Of a DNA stretch of 64,000 nucleotides, positions 54,494-64,000 are shown piece after piece (position 1 is the stretch's first letter; every line of letters begins with the position of its first letter). Source of the DNA: Hirschia maritima DSM 19733. Lineage in GTDB: Bacteria; Pseudomonadota; Alphaproteobacteria; Caulobacterales; Hyphomonadaceae. Location: positions 434,001 through 498,000 of the forward strand of contig NZ_KB899544.1 of NCBI RefSeq assembly GCF_000378345.1, given 5' to 3'. The notes below the pieces were generated by a model. That model was not told the origin of the DNA and made no database searches. It saw nothing but the letters and a program-made list of their open reading frames with translations. Both the position numbers and the translations under genes were made by a program.

Positions 54494-56452
54494 CTAGTTT
54501 TGGAAATAGTCGAATATTTTCTGTGCGGTGGCTGCTGAAATGCCTTCAACGGCCTCTAAGTCTTTGAGTTTAGCATTGGATACACCTTTTGCGCTGCCAA
54601 AATGGTGTAAAAGAGCTTTTTTACGTGTTGGCCCAATGCCTTCAATTTCATCTAATGGGTTTTTGACTATATCAGCGGAACGTTTTGCGCGGTGCGCTCC
54701 AATAGCCCACCGGTGAGCTTCGTCCCGCAAGCGTTGGAGATAATAGAGTGCAGGATCATTTAGTGGCAATTGAAAAGGTGCGCGATTGGGTCTGAAGAAT
54801 TGTTCGCGACCAGCATTGCGATCTGGCCCTTTTGCGATTGCGATAAGATTTAAATCATTTGGGCCAAAGCCGACATCACTGACGGCCTCAATAACAGCAG
54901 ATAATTGCCCTAATCCACCATCGATCAATACCAAATCTGGCCAAGTTTCAGGTTTGGTTTCACGTCCTTCAGATTCTTTTTTGAGGCGGGCAAATCGACG
55001 ACGCATGACTTCGCGCATCATTCCATAGTCATCGCCAGGTTCTAATTCTTTGTCTTTAATGTTGAATTTGCGATAGCTGGACTTATCAAAGCCTTCTTCA
55101 TTGGCGACGATCATTCCGCCAACCGCATTGGAACCCTGAATGTGAGAATTGTCGTAAACTTCAATGCGTTTGGGAGTTTCTTTAAGTTCAAAAACTTTCT
55201 GAACAAGTCCAAAGATTTTGCTTTGGCTTTGTGTCTCGGCTAATTTGCGTGCCAAAGCTTCTCGGGCATTGGTGTGCGCTTGTTTGATTATACCAAGCTT
55301 TTCACCGCGAGAGGGGGCATGTATGTGAACTTTGTGGTCAGTCCTCAGTTCCAGTGCTTCTGCGATGAATTTAGATTGTTCTAGCTTTTCTGAAGTCAGA
55401 ATAAGTTTGGGAACAGGGCGGCTATCGTAGAATTGAACCAAAAACGCAGACAGAATTTCATCTGGTGCATCATCCAAATCATGGCGAGGATAATAAGCTG
55501 TAGCACCCCAATTTTGTCCTGCGCGGAAAAAGAAGGTTTGAACACAGCTTTGTCCGCCTTTGGTTTCAATCGCGAAGACATCTGCTTCTTCTAGATTTGT
55601 GGGACTGATCGACTGGGAAGTGCGAACGGTTGCCAAAGCTTTTAGGCGGTCACGCAAAATCGCGGCTTTTTCAAATTCCAAATCATTGGAAGCCTGTTCC
55701 ATTTCTTCTGCCATGGCTTCTTGTAAAGTGTTGGCCTTACCTTGAAGAAATTGCGCGGCTTGTTTGGTCAGGTCGGCGTAATCGTCATGGCTGATTAATC
55801 CAACACACGGAGCGGAACATCGTTTTATTTGATGTTGCATACACGCGCGTGACCGTCCCTCATAAATGGAGTCAGAGCAATTGCGTAGCAGAAATGCTTT
55901 CTGAAGAATATCCAACGTCTCATTGACTGCTCCCCCAGAAGCAAAGGGACCAAAATAATCCCCTTTGATCTTCTTTGCGCCTCGATGTTTGACGATTTGT
56001 GGAGATTCATGATCGCGGCGAATAAGAATGTAAGGGAAGCTTTTGTCATCACGCAAAAGGATGTTGAAACGTGGCTTCAGTTTCTTGATGAGATTTGCTT
56101 CTAGCAGTAATGCCTCAGTCTCACTCTCCGTAACGACAAACTCCATGCTGCGAGTCAGGGAAATCATTCGTGCGATGCGTTGTGTGTGGCCACCTAGTTT
56201 GGCGTAGTTGGAAACACGGTTTTTGAGGTTACGTGCCTTTCCAACGTAAAGAAGGTCTCCGTCCGCACCAAACATGCGATACACGCCTGACTTTGTTGGC
56301 AGGTGTTTCAAATGTTCTTTTATGACATCCACACCAGATATGTTGCTCTTAGATGGTTCGATTGTCGGAGCATCTATTTTAACACCGGTTTTTGGGGGCG
56401 CATCTTGGGGTGCTGGTGTATGAATAGGCTTTTCAGGTGGGAAGTCTGTCAT
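54494..56452 (-). CDS. uvrC: Excinuclease ABC subunit C (UvrC)
   Basis: A 652-residue nucleotide excision repair endonuclease. GIY-YIG domain at ~50-135 (SGVYRMFGADGDLLYVGKAR), UVR motif at ~240-275 (MAEEMEQASNDLEFEKAAIL), a C-terminal RNase-H-like nuclease (IEVYDNSHIQGSNAVGGMIV; PDLVLIDGGLGQL) and helix-hairpin-helix motifs (LDEIEGIGPTRKKALLHHFG). Cuts both sides of the lesion with UvrB. N-terminal ~40 residues are proline-rich and variable. ATG 56452 is preferred over TTG 56470. Confidence 0.96.
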   Translation of the reverse strand: MTDFPPEKPIHTPAPQDAPPKTGVKIDAPTIEPSKSNISGVDVIKEHLKHLPTKSGVYRMFGADGDLLYVGKARNLKNRVSNYAKLGGHTQRIARMISLTRSMEFVVTESETEALLLEANLIKKLKPRFNILLRDDKSFPYILIRRDHESPQIVKHRGAKKIKGDYFGPFASGGAVNETLDILQKAFLLRNCSDSIYEGRSRACMQHQIKRCSAPCVGLISHDDYADLTKQAAQFLQGKANTLQEAMAEEMEQASNDLEFEKAAILRDRLKALATVRTSQSISPTNLEEADVFAIETKGGQSCVQTFFFRAGQNWGATAYYPRHDLDDAPDEILSAFLVQFYDSRPVPKLILTSEKLEQSKFIAEALELRTDHKVHIHAPSRGEKLGIIKQAHTNAREALARKLAETQSQSKIFGLVQKVFELKETPKRIEVYDNSHIQGSNAVGGMIVANEEGFDKSSYRKFNIKDKELEPGDDYGMMREVMRRRFARLKKESEGRETKPETWPDLVLIDGGLGQLSAVIEAVSDVGFGPNDLNLIAIAKGPDRNAGREQFFRPNRAPFQLPLNDPALYYLQRLRDEAHRWAIGAHRAKRSADIVKNPLDEIEGIGPTRKKALLHHFGSAKGVSNAKLKDLEAVEGISAATAQKIFDYFQN

Positions 56453-56640
56453 AGGAGCAGTATACGCCAATCAGTCATCATATTGTAAGAGAGAAACTTC
56501 AATCACTCACAATTATAGTTAACAGCATACTCCTGAATTCGTCATGATTGAAAAGACCAAACCAATCAGGTTCTAACTAAGGTATGTTTTACTGGCAGTT
56601 CGGTTTCAATCCTCTGAGTTATAGAATTGAAGGAAACGCT

Positions 56641-57147
56641 GTGAATAGATTGGGAAACATCAAAGTCCTGATACTCGATGATCATAAGAATATGCGAAGC
56701 CTTTGGCGTGCGATTCTTATGGGATTTGGAGTACGTTCCGTTTTCGAAGCTCAAGATGCATATGAAGCTTTAGAAGTTCTGAGATCCACAACAGTTGATA
56801 TCATTGTCGTGGATTATCACCTCGATGGGCTTACCGGTGCAGAGTTTGTGGGTATGCTGCGGAGGGGAGCTGATAGCCCTGCGCCCCATGTTTCAGTTAT
56901 CGCGTGCTCGGGAGATTCGCGACCAACCATCTTGAAAAAATGGATTAATTCTGGTGCGGATGAAATATTGGCCAAACCTGTTTCAGCTGAACAAGCCTGG
57001 CAAAAGATGTGTATGTTGGTGAACCGCCGCAGAGCTTTTGTGAAAGCGGGGCGTTATGCCGGTCCAGATCGTCGCCGAAGAGCTTCACCCTTTATGGGTG
57101 AAAAAGAGCGCCGTGTATTTATGCCCGATGATTGTCTGATCGATTAG
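56641..57147 (+). CDS. CheY-like response regulator with arginine-rich tail (first of pair)
   Basis: A 168-residue protein. Receiver domain: Asp13-Asp14 (LILDDHKNMR), phospho-acceptor Asp58 (IVVDYHLDG), serine in IACSGD, lysine in ILAKPVSAEQAW. After the receiver a tail of about 45 residues is arginine-rich (NRRRAFVK, GPDRRRRAS, KERRVF). CheY-like proteins with such tails in Caulobacter (Cle family) bind cyclic-di-GMP; this suggests the same role but is inference. GTG at 56641 has AAGGAA upstream. Followed by a paralogue. Confidence 0.82.
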   Translation: MNRLGNIKVLILDDHKNMRSLWRAILMGFGVRSVFEAQDAYEALEVLRSTTVDIIVVDYHLDGLTGAEFVGMLRRGADSPAPHVSVIACSGDSRPTILKKWINSGADEILAKPVSAEQAWQKMCMLVNRRRAFVKAGRYAGPDRRRRASPFMGEKERRVFMPDDCLID

Positions 57148-57326
57148 TTATTCGTTCAAACAAACGGTGCCTGCGCTTCAAAGGGTTGCGATCCGCTCGA
57201 ATCCATGGATATTTTGAATGAAGGCATCAATATTCGCAAATAAAGACATTTTTTGTTAATATTAATCAGTTGCTATTTTAATTAGTAAATAAAGTTCCAT
57301 TATCGGGTAATAATTGAGAATACGTT

Positions 57327-57857
57327 TTGTCGAGCAAACTAGCTAATATTTCTATTCTAGTATTGGATGATCACCGCAACATGCGTTTGTTGTGGCGTGG
57401 TATTCTGCTGGCTTTTGGTATTCGTACAGTTCACGAAGCTGACAACGCAGAAGATGCGTTCAAGCAAGTTGGTGATAAAGATATTGATGCTATTATTGTA
57501 GACCAACACTTGGATGGCCTGACTGGGGCAGAGTTTGTTGGGATGCTTCGCCGCGCACCTGATAGTCCATCTCAGCATGTTCCAGTTATTGCGTGTACTG
57601 CTGATACACGTCGTTCTACTTTGAAATTGCTTGTTGATTCTGGTGTTGATGAGATCCTGGCAAAACCAGTGTCTGCAGATCAAGCTTGGAAGAAACTTGC
57701 CGCCGTTGTGAACAATCGTCGTCAGTTTGTGAAAACCGCCTTTTATTATGGGCCAGACCGAAGACGCAAGGAAGGTGGGCGTTGGACTGGTAAGGAACGA
57801 CGTCGTGATATTCCTGATCACGAAAGCAATAGCGAAGCAGACGAAATGCTGGGCTAA
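57327..57857 (+). CDS. CheY-like response regulator with arginine-rich tail (second of pair)
   Basis: A 176-residue paralogue of the preceding protein, about half identical over the receiver. Asp14-Asp15 (LVLDDHRNMR), phospho-acceptor Asp59 (IIVDQHLDG), threonine in IACTAD, lysine in ILAKPVSADQAW. Tail has NRRQFVK, GPDRRRKEG and KERRRD. LDGLTGAEFVGMLRR is identical in both. TTG at 57327 is the only start that includes the whole first strand; the ribosome binding site is weak. A 179-base gap separates them, so each may have its own promoter. Confidence 0.8.
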   Translation: MSSKLANISILVLDDHRNMRLLWRGILLAFGIRTVHEADNAEDAFKQVGDKDIDAIIVDQHLDGLTGAEFVGMLRRAPDSPSQHVPVIACTADTRRSTLKLLVDSGVDEILAKPVSADQAWKKLAAVVNNRRQFVKTAFYYGPDRRRKEGGRWTGKERRRDIPDHESNSEADEMLG

Positions 57858-57992
57858 TTCCCATATTTTTCACAAAAAACAATTTTTTTCGACGGATTGT
57901 TTCGGTCCGGCCGTTATACCTATGGTCACGGTTAATTCTGGGGCGTGATCAACAAAGGGATGTGTAGTTTTCTCGGGGGAACGGAGTACGTT

Positions 57993-59483
57993 TTGAGAAA
58001 TAAATTATTATTGGTGTTAGTGTCATTGGGAGGTTGGGCCTGTTCTGGTGGAGGAGGAAGTTCACCAGAGGTTACCACACCCACTCCGACGCCTTCGAAT
58101 AATGCACCTGTTGTAGGCACAGTTATCCCTGATCAATCAGCCTTTTTAGGATATGATTTTTCTTTCGATGTAACTCAAGCAGGAGCAAGTTTTTCCGATA
58201 GTGATGGCGATAGTTTGAGTTATTCTGCGACTTTTACGCCCGCAAATAGTGGTTTGTCGTTTGCCGGCAATAGTGTTTCAGGAACACCCAATCAATCTGG
58301 ATCTATAGAGGTCAATGTAACTGCCAGTGATGGAAATGGAGGCTCTGTTAGCGACAGTTTTGATATTGATGTGAGTATCAAACAATCGGCAATTCAGACC
58401 GCTTTCAATGGGGCTATAGATCTTGAAAATTTGGAAAATTATGCAGGCCAGAATGTTCCCAATTATATTGGAAAACTAGATGATGGCGGCAATCCGATAA
58501 CTGATGCCGGAGCTACTCTAGGCCGTGTTCTCTTTTATGATGTAGCGCTTTCCAGCAATGACTCGGTTTCTTGTGCCAGCTGTCATGAACAGGCACTTGC
58601 ATTTGGTGATGCTGGCGTGACTAGCACAGGTTTGGACGGTGGTTTGACTGGTCGTCATTCAATGAGACTTATCAATACGCAGTTCGCTGATGAACGACAA
58701 TTCTTCTGGGATGAACGTGCTGAGAGCCACGAGGCACAAGAATCCCAACCTATTCATGATGAAGTGGAGATGGGGTTCAGCGGCATAAATGGTCAACCTA
58801 ATTTTACTGAAGTACTCACAAAAATAGAAGCATTAGAATATTATGATGAATTGTTCCGATTTGTTTATCACGATGACCAAGTGACTGAAGAACGCATTCA
58901 AGATGCGATAGCCCAGTTTGTAAAAAGCATACAATCCTTTGATTCTAAGTATGATGAAGGGCGCGCGCAGGTGAACAATAATAACGCTGATTTTCCTAAT
59001 TTTACAGCAGATGAGAATGCAGGAAAAACACTGTTCACAAATGCTCCTAATAATGATGGGGCGGGGTGTAATGCCTGCCATCGCGCACCCGAATTTGATA
59101 TAGCTCCAAACTCAGATAGTAATGGGATTGTAGCGGTTGCAAATTCTCCCGGTGAATTCGATTTTGACAGCACTCGCGCGCCAACATTACGCGATATTGT
59201 CAATTCCTCGGGAGGCTCAAACGGGCCGTTCATGCATGATGGTTCATTGGCAACGCTTCGGGATGTTGTTGATCATTATGATGCTATCCCGCTGCCGGCA
59301 GACGAGCCGGAAAGGTCCCAGGTTTTGGCTGCGATTGATAATCGTTTAACACGTAATAATGGTAACAATACGCAGCGCTTGAACCTAACAGAAACAGAGA
59401 AAAATCAGCTTGTTGCATTCCTTCAGACCCTTTCGGGTTCCAGTATTTATACTGATGAAAAATTGTCTGATCCTTTTCCTTGA
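57993..59483 (+). CDS. Di-heme cytochrome c peroxidase (MauG/CcpA-like) lipoprotein
   Basis: A 496-residue protein. Signal ending in GWAC (cysteine 17) and Gly/Ser/Thr/Pro linker, then a ~95-residue cadherin-like module (about 35-130; GDSLSYSATFTPANSG, SDGNGGSVSDSFDIDV) shared with the sulfatase at 16486. The enzyme part (150-490) has two heme c motifs, CASCH and CNACH, with MauG-type spacing, and a conserved GPFMHDGSLATLRDVVDHY. It should reduce peroxide or oxidise a protein substrate in the periplasm or at the cell surface. TTG at 57993 is fixed by GGAG 6 bases upstream. Single gene. Confidence 0.87.
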   Translation: MRNKLLLVLVSLGGWACSGGGGSSPEVTTPTPTPSNNAPVVGTVIPDQSAFLGYDFSFDVTQAGASFSDSDGDSLSYSATFTPANSGLSFAGNSVSGTPNQSGSIEVNVTASDGNGGSVSDSFDIDVSIKQSAIQTAFNGAIDLENLENYAGQNVPNYIGKLDDGGNPITDAGATLGRVLFYDVALSSNDSVSCASCHEQALAFGDAGVTSTGLDGGLTGRHSMRLINTQFADERQFFWDERAESHEAQESQPIHDEVEMGFSGINGQPNFTEVLTKIEALEYYDELFRFVYHDDQVTEERIQDAIAQFVKSIQSFDSKYDEGRAQVNNNNADFPNFTADENAGKTLFTNAPNNDGAGCNACHRAPEFDIAPNSDSNGIVAVANSPGEFDFDSTRAPTLRDIVNSSGGSNGPFMHDGSLATLRDVVDHYDAIPLPADEPERSQVLAAIDNRLTRNNGNNTQRLNLTETEKNQLVAFLQTLSGSSIYTDEKLSDPFP

Positions 59484-59497
59484 TCGCTAACCCAATT

Positions 59498-59539
59498 TTC
59501 TTGGAACAATGTGTTCTGTATGGCAAATTGTTCCAAGAA
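59498..59539. repeat. Perfect 13-bp inverted repeat after the di-heme peroxidase gene
   Basis: TTCTTGGAACAAT and ATTGTTCCAAGAA with a 16-base spacer, 14 bases beyond the stop. It lacks a T run on either side, so may be a weak terminator, mRNA-stabilising hairpin or a protein site. Confidence 0.5.
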
Positions 59540-59680
59540 TGGTTGTTAGAGGCGGAAAGTGCGCAAAAAAATCCTGAATGTGACACTAATGCGTCTTTTC
59601 ATAGGGGGCATGTTGTGGAATGGAGTAACCTTAATTTCCTGACCCTTTATGGAGATTATTTCACTACATTCAGCTCGTGA

Positions 59681-60913
<1,233 letters not shown>

Positions 60914-60935
60914 GCAGCGTTTAACGCACCAAAAC

Positions 60936-60966
60936 AAAAGCCGCCTTAGCAATGGGGCGGCTTTTT
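60936..60966. terminator. Terminator shared by aspC and the TonB-like gene
   Basis: Stem AAAAGCCGCC with GGCGGCTTTT, loop TTAGCAATGG. It overlaps by two bases the stop of the convergent minus-strand gene. Confidence 0.9.
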
Positions 60967-61576
60967 ACTTGATGTAGTCTTCTGTGCGAACTTCGATTTT
61001 GAACTTTCTTTTAAATGTAAGATCGATTTCCCCTTTATGAATGGCGGGGAAAAATTTGGCGGCAGAGAATGCCGCTATAGCGCTATGTTCATATAAAGGT
61101 TCATCACATATAGCTTGAATATGAAAAGGGCTTCCATATTCGTCTGTATTGAATTCTAATATACATGTAGCGTTTTGTTTTACTTCTTTGACGATTGAAA
61201 TCAAAAGGGATTTATCTATCGGATAATTTGGTTTTGTAGGTATATACTGTTCGCCACCTATTCCGTGTGAGATTTCTATAGAATTATTGCATGATGACTT
61301 TTCTTCTAAGGTTATTTGCGAACAATCTATAGCGGCCTCCAATCTTGATACCATTCTGCGTTCGTAACAATTCAGATCGGTCGTTTTGATTTGTTTAAGA
61401 GCTTCCAATGCAGAAATTAGATTTCTATCCAGATACATTCTTTCCGCTTTTGTATAGAGAATGTCTGTTTCTGGACTAAATACTGTTTCAGAGCATGTAT
61501 CTGCACGAGCGTTTGGAATTACCCAATACTGATTGAAGAATGTCACGCAAATCAATGTTAAAAGATATCGTTTCAT
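60965..61576 (-). CDS. Secreted TonB C-terminal-like domain protein
   Basis: A 203-residue protein with signal peptide (YLLTLICVTFFNQYWVIPNA, cleavage about residue 26). The C-terminal ~90 residues (IVKEVKQNATCILEFNTDE, ICDEPLYEHSAIAAFSAAKF, FPAIHKGEIDLTFKRKF) have the layout of a TonB C-terminal domain. The proline-rich spacer and membrane anchor of true TonB are absent. Two cysteines in the N-terminal helical part and several others suggest disulfides. Likely periplasmic, role unknown. The ATG at 61576 is chosen over 61618. Confidence 0.65.
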   Translation of the reverse strand: MKRYLLTLICVTFFNQYWVIPNARADTCSETVFSPETDILYTKAERMYLDRNLISALEALKQIKTTDLNCYERRMVSRLEAAIDCSQITLEEKSSCNNSIEISHGIGGEQYIPTKPNYPIDKSLLISIVKEVKQNATCILEFNTDEYGSPFHIQAICDEPLYEHSAIAAFSAAKFFPAIHKGEIDLTFKRKFKIEVRTEDYIK

Positions 61577-61648
61577 AGATAGCCTAGTTTGATCAGAACT
61601 ATTTCCATTTAGTAGCAAAATGTTCTGGAAGAAAGTGCGATCAAAGCA

Positions 61649-62119
61649 CTAACTTGTATATCCCTTCAAGTTTCCATTGATGACATAGTCCAGAATATCG
61701 ACGATTTGGGCAGGCGTTTCGGCGACGGCAAGGGCAGCAGCATCGATTTCTTTTAAAGGGTGGATCATGTCTGGACCATGGTTGACGATGATAGGTTTGC
61801 CAAGAGCTACTGCATAGCCAGCGTCAAATGCCGCATTCCATTGCTTATATTTGTCACCAAAACGAACAACGACAATATCAGCGTCTTTGATGAGAGTTTG
61901 CGTACGGATCGCATTAATCTGTGCGCCTTTGCGATCATGCCAGAATTTGTTCTCTTCTTTTCCGAGAATAGCGACACCGCAATCGTCAGACGCTGGATGA
62001 TCGGTGACAGGGCCAGTCAGAGCGACATGAAGGCAGCGGTCTTCTACGCCTTTGGCAATTTCGTCTCTCCAGTCTGTGTGAATTTCACCTGATAGATAAA
62101 TTTTCCAAAGTTTAGACAT
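61649..62119 (-). CDS. YtoQ-family protein
   Basis: A 156-residue protein matching the YtoQ family from end to end: WKIYLSGEIHTDWRDEIAKG at the start, VALTGPVTDHPASDDCGVAI, then ADIVVVRFGDKYKQWNAAFD and GKPIIVNHGPDMIHPLKEID. The fold is related to nucleoside 2-deoxyribosyltransferases, but activity is unproven. Likely cytoplasmic. Followed upstream by yjdM on the same strand (11-base gap), so an operon is likely. Confidence 0.85.
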   Translation of the reverse strand: MSKLWKIYLSGEIHTDWRDEIAKGVEDRCLHVALTGPVTDHPASDDCGVAILGKEENKFWHDRKGAQINAIRTQTLIKDADIVVVRFGDKYKQWNAAFDAGYAVALGKPIIVNHGPDMIHPLKEIDAAALAVAETPAQIVDILDYVINGNLKGYTS

Positions 62120-62130
62120 TGCAGATTATC

Positions 62131-62469
62131 CTATATCTTCTTCACAAACTGAGTTTTGAGTTGCATCGGGCCGATGCCATCTATGCGGCAATCAATGTCG
62201 TGGTCGCCGTCGATGAGGCGGATTGATTTTACTTTGGTGCCAACCTTTACCACAAGCGATGAGCCTTTGACTTTTAGATCCTTAATCACTGTAACTGCAT
62301 CGCCATCTTGAAGAATTGTGCCATTGGCGTCTTTGTATACTTTGGCGGTTTCTTCTTCTGCTGTTTCAGCTGTAGACCATTCATGCGCGCACTCGGGACA
62401 GATAAGCAATGCGCCGTCTTCATATGTGTAGATTGACCCACATTTTGGGCAGGGAGGGAGCTCGCTCAT
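62131..62469 (-). CDS. yjdM: YjdM/PhnA-family zinc-ribbon protein
   Basis: A 112-residue protein. Zinc ribbon at residues 3-35 (PCPKCGS and CPECAHEW), followed by the PhnA domain ([40 protein letters not shown]). Formerly called alkylphosphonate uptake protein PhnA, although a phosphonate role is doubtful. The ATG at 62469 matches family length; ATG at 62484 would add five residues. Upstream gene of the yjdM-YtoQ pair. Confidence 0.9.
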   Translation of the reverse strand: MSELPPCPKCGSIYTYEDGALLICPECAHEWSTAETAEEETAKVYKDANGTILQDGDAVTVIKDLKVKGSSLVVKVGTKVKSIRLIDGDHDIDCRIDGIGPMQLKTQFVKKI

Positions 62470-62614
62470 GCTTTGGGCTTTCATTACTGACTTCTGATTT
62501 CTGCATGACAGTCTGGTTTAGCGACGTCAATGCGTCTTTTATTGACGTGGCGACATGGTAGACGAGAGCAAGAATCCAAGAATAGAAGTAGAGATTATAT
62601 GAGGGAATGACGCC

Positions 62615-63049
62615 ATGGGCAAAACAAACTCGATCGATTTTCAAGTAACTTGGCGTGACCTTGATGCAAATGGGCATATGGCAAATACGTCATACATGGA
62701 TTACGCGACCTATAGCCGAATAGTTTATTTCGAGCGATATGGATTTGGTGCAAAAGCTATGAAAGAGCTAGGGCTTGGGCCTATCGCATTGAATGATAAT
62801 CTGTCTTATCGCCGCGAAATGCATATGCTGGATAAGTTTCGTATTGAACTATTGTGGGGTGGGGTAAATGAGAAACAAACTCGCTTCATTATTGTGAACC
62901 GTTTCTTTGTAGACGATGTGTTGTCCGCAGAGGTGACATCAATGACGTGTTGGATGGATTTGGAAAAACGCAAGATTGTTGTCCCGCCAGAGGGATTGAT
63001 GAAAGGCTTACTAGACCTTCCTAAAACAGAAAATTTTCAGGAACTCTGA
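62615..63049 (+). CDS. Hotdog-fold acyl-CoA thioesterase-like protein
   Basis: A 144-residue single hotdog domain: VTWRDLDANGHMANTSYMDY (about 10-29) carries the aspartate and histidine of the 4-hydroxybenzoyl-CoA thioesterase group, followed by FIIVNRFFVDDVLSAEVTSM. It should hydrolyse an acyl-CoA; substrate unknown. GAGGGA lies before ATG 62615. The YCII gene starts 104 bases later on the same strand. Confidence 0.85.
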   Translation: MGKTNSIDFQVTWRDLDANGHMANTSYMDYATYSRIVYFERYGFGAKAMKELGLGPIALNDNLSYRREMHMLDKFRIELLWGGVNEKQTRFIIVNRFFVDDVLSAEVTSMTCWMDLEKRKIVVPPEGLMKGLLDLPKTENFQEL

Positions 63050-63152
63050 TTTTTTTTCTAAATTATTGGGTCGAGATGTCGATTTCGTCATTCTGCGTTC
63101 GTCTAGTCTATGTAAGGTTGAGTTGACCTTGCGGTTATTAATGGAGAACGAC

Positions 63153-63503
63153 ATGCAGTTTTTATGTTTGATATACGGAACAGAAGGTAAAGACCCACAG
63201 CCAGGTACGGAAGAGTTTGGCGCTTATATGCAAGAGTATGAAACTTTTAGTGCGCTGTGTGAACAAAACGGCGTATTGGTGAATGCCAATGCGCTTGAGC
63301 CAGTTGCGACAGCCAGTACGGTTACAATGGAAAATGGAAAACCAGAAATCATGGATGGTCCATTTGCTGAAACCAAAGAGCAATTGGGCGGATACTACTT
63401 GCTTGATTGTAAAGACCTTGATGAAGCGCTTGAATATGCTGCTAAAATTCCAACTGCCAAATATGGACGCGTGGAAGTGCGCCCAATTATGGTTTTTGAA
63501 TAG
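63153..63503 (+). CDS. YCII/DGPF-domain protein paired with an ECF sigma factor
   Basis: A 116-residue protein with the YCII-related fold: MQFLCLIYGTEG at the start, EIMDGPFAETKEQLGGYYLL with the hallmark DGPFAE near residue 69, RVEVRPIMVFE at the end. In many bacteria DGPF proteins are encoded directly before ECF42-type sigma factors and probably work with them. ATG 63153 has GGAG 6 bases upstream; a GTG or ATG further upstream (63066, 63141) is less likely. Biochemical role unknown. Confidence 0.85.
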   Translation: MQFLCLIYGTEGKDPQPGTEEFGAYMQEYETFSALCEQNGVLVNANALEPVATASTVTMENGKPEIMDGPFAETKEQLGGYYLLDCKDLDEALEYAAKIPTAKYGRVEVRPIMVFE

Positions 63504-63536
63504 GGTTTGCCTCTAATCTAAATTGGAATTTACATC

Positions 63537-64000
63537 ATGCTGCCTCCATATTCTCTGGAACAAACTATAGAGCAGATCGTTAAAGAGGAATGGGGGCGCA
63601 TACTTTCCTGCATTGTTAAAAATGTGGGAGACATCCAGTTTGCAGAAGACTGTTTGCAAGATGCCGTCGAGGCGGCGCTTAAGAATTGGCCTGAGAAAGG
63701 TATTCCAAAATCGCCTGCTGCGTGGTTGATTTCGGTTTCACACCGCAAAGCTATTGATCGTGTTCGGCGCTCCAAGAATTTTAAGAGCAAAGAGGCTGAC
63801 CTTTCTTATTTATCCCAGCTGGAACAGATGGATTTTGGTGATGAAACGGATCAAGATATCCCCGATGAACGCCTTAGGTTAATCTTCACTTGTTGCCATC
63901 CTGCTTTGGAAGAAAAAACACGGATTGCCCTAACGCTGAGAACTATTGGGGGACTAAAAACTGAAGAGATTGCAAAAGCCTTTTTAGATACTCCTTCGAC
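63537..64000 (+). CDS. ECF42/SigJ-like RNA polymerase sigma factor, C-terminus cut off
   Basis: An open frame from ATG 63537 runs off the right edge (154 complete codons). Region 2 is visible (VGDIQFAEDCLQDAVEAAL; PKSPAAWLISVSHRKAIDRV) followed by DERLRLIFTCCHPALEEKTR and the start of region 4 (LRTIGGLKTEEIAKAFL). The FTCCHPAL segment is typical of ECF42-group sigma factors, which carry a long C-terminal extension, here outside the window. 33 bases after the YCII/DGPF gene, the expected partner. Confidence 0.88.
   Translation, partial: MLPPYSLEQTIEQIVKEEWGRILSCIVKNVGDIQFAEDCLQDAVEAALKNWPEKGIPKSPAAWLISVSHRKAIDRVRRSKNFKSKEADLSYLSQLEQMDFGDETDQDIPDERLRLIFTCCHPALEEKTRIALTLRTIGGLKTEEIAKAFLDTPS

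Overview
The window looks like chromosome of a dimorphic, flagellated alphaproteobacterium of the Caulobacterales/Maricaulales (Hyphomonadaceae) type, most like a Hirschia-type marine bacterium. Three things point there: ctrA next to fliI-fliJ; a complete Caulobacter-style fliF-fliG-flbE-fliN-flbD-flhA operon with the CtrA antagonist sciP upstream; and modest GC content (mid-40s by eye) where Caulobacter itself is GC-rich. No prophage, insertion sequence, integrated element or CRISPR array is visible. XerC is the housekeeping recombinase beside priA.

Layout. 1-7.5 kb: mixed accessory and metabolic genes (partial ArsR regulator, DUF606 transporter, acyltransferase/LytTR/small membrane protein group, lipoamide dehydrogenase, phosphatase lipoprotein, EamA transporter, VOC protein). 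7.5-10.3 kb: a DEAD-box RNA helicase with a long disordered RGG/tandem-repeat tail and a structured leader. 11-14.8 kb: response regulator, xerC, priA. 14.9-16.4 kb: ECF sigma factor operon with membrane proteins. 16.5-20.9 kb: sulfatase lipoprotein, acyltransferase and cupin-fold oxygenase-like protein.

21-43.2 kb is the motility and cell-cycle region: ctrA, fliI, fliJ, a GGDEF-EAL protein, flhG, flhF, flhA, flbD, fliN, flbE, fliG, fliF, sciP, flgE, flgD, fliK, then divergently flgK and flgL. CtrA should switch on the early (class II) genes and SciP should restrain it. FlbD with sigma-54 should then switch on the hook and hook-associated genes. The sequence supports the last step directly: two exact sigma-54 promoters (39758-39772 minus, 39967-39981 plus) face away from each other across the fliK-flgK gap, with a dyad between them that could be a shared FlbD enhancer.

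43.2-64 kb: housekeeping and accessory genes (mnmA, YitT, thiolase, Lrp, DUF2959 lipoprotein, a CAU tRNA, pgsA, uvrC, a tandem pair of CheY-like proteins with arginine-rich tails, a MauG-type di-heme lipoprotein, an aminotransferase, YtoQ, yjdM, thioesterase, and a YCII/ECF42-type sigma pair cut by the window end).

The observations most worth a second look are: the sulfatase and the di-heme peroxidase carrying the same N-terminal lipoprotein module; overlapping hairpins over the ribosome binding site and start codon of the GGDEF-EAL gene; a perfect 12-bp inverted repeat against the fliF start; the divergent sigma-54 control region; two GC-rich structured non-coding stretches (7560-7811 and 51121-51389); the ECF operon ending in a 27-residue hydrophobic peptide; and the tandem Cle-like regulators. 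No search could be run, so family names rest on recognised motifs.
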